Part shown: piece after piece, positions 63,956 through 64,000 of the stretch | How the letters are laid out: the number at the start of each line of letters is the position of its first letter | How positions within the stretch are numbered: the stretch's first letter is position 1 | DNA from: CBDAPX01 sp965198725 | Lineage (GTDB): Bacteria > Pseudomonadota > Alphaproteobacteria > Rhodobacterales > Rhodobacteraceae | Length of the DNA: 64,000 nucleotides | Direction: 5' to 3' | NCBI GenBank assembly: GCA_965198725.1 | Contig: CBDAPX010000001.1 | Coordinates: 2,046,001 to 2,110,000 of the forward strand | Made by a program: the position numbers and the translations under genes | Notes under the pieces: generated by a model | Told to the model about the DNA's origin: nothing | What the model saw: only the letters and a program-made list of their open reading frames with translations | The model's database searches: none

Positions 63956-64000
63956 TTAAACCACGGCCCGGCGGGCAAGGGCGACCGTGCCAAGCACGTG
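63956..64000 (-). CDS. C-terminal end of an unidentified gene (cut by window edge)
   Basis: Last 14 codons of a minus-strand frame, ending LGTVALARRAVV and TAA. Too short to assign. It is followed by the hairpin 63915-63944 and bpt. Confidence 0.45.
   Translation of the reverse strand, partial: HVLGTVALARRAVV

Overview
This window looks like a chromosomal segment of a marine Roseobacter-type alphaproteobacterium (Rhodobacteraceae). The base composition is moderately GC-rich. Two tripartite TRAP transporters, an ALA-synthase type hemA preceded by an FNR-type box, a lon gene with a sigma-32-like promoter, and the protein sequences themselves all fit that group. Most of the 64 kb is core metabolism and envelope biogenesis. 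Accessory material is limited to one insertion sequence, a few orphan genes and two genes broken by stop codons.

Layout. 1-6231: DctB/DctD two-component system followed by the dctPQM C4-dicarboxylate TRAP operon; DctD has lost key AAA+ elements, and its probable binding sites lie next to a plausible sigma-70 -10 element. 6488-10497: SLC13-type permease, tpiA, a 2OG-Fe oxygenase and an A-type Fe-S carrier. 10498-12517: a long non-coding stretch, a SufT-like MIP18 protein, NfeD and a QmcA/stomatin-like SPFH protein. 12654-14711: a large membrane-anchored pentapeptide-repeat protein. 14817-19060: tgt, a small membrane protein and lon. 19410-21340: an IS3-family element (19646-20963) joins the 5' part of an HU gene to the 3' part of a DUF2272 gene with no target duplication, which suggests an IS-associated deletion. 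21343-25440: tRNA-Val, a SLATT-like membrane protein, a pirin, and a Rieske oxygenase divergent from a TetR regulator. 25432-31684: a DUF3604 gene broken by one in-frame stop, tRNA-Asp, a sulfotransferase-like gene divergent from a glycosyltransferase, a fluoroacetate-dehalogenase-like hydrolase and an M20 peptidase.

31894-44146 is housekeeping: hemA, a RodZ-like HTH protein, ispG, a DsbA-like protein and M48 peptidase, an aminotransferase, an AmiC-type amidase, PBP1A and prfB. 44211-50123 holds a second gene with one in-frame stop (an SDR), an amidase, a DUF2189 membrane protein, another Rieske oxygenase, and an XRE regulator divergent from a small cold-shock-like protein. 50127-53500 is the branched-chain amino acid locus ilvI-glycosyltransferase-ilvH on the minus strand, preceded by a complete-looking attenuator (promoter, 15-residue leader peptide containing LVVIV, terminator). 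53709-64000 holds a 2OG dioxygenase, a VOC protein, a small kinase-fold protein, a Cache-domain kinase/LuxR regulator pair divergent from a second TRAP operon of the TakP/lactate type, a second VOC protein, the aminoacyl-tRNA-protein transferase bpt, and the last codons of another gene.

How the parts work together: both TRAP systems sit beside their own two-component regulators, and both carry strong GC hairpins between the binding-protein gene and the permease genes, a layout expected to give excess binding protein. Biosynthetic genes show recognisable control elements: an FNR box at hemA, attenuation at ilvI, a heat-shock promoter at lon and palindromic operators at the TetR/Rieske pair. 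All assignments come from reading the sequence; no database search was run.
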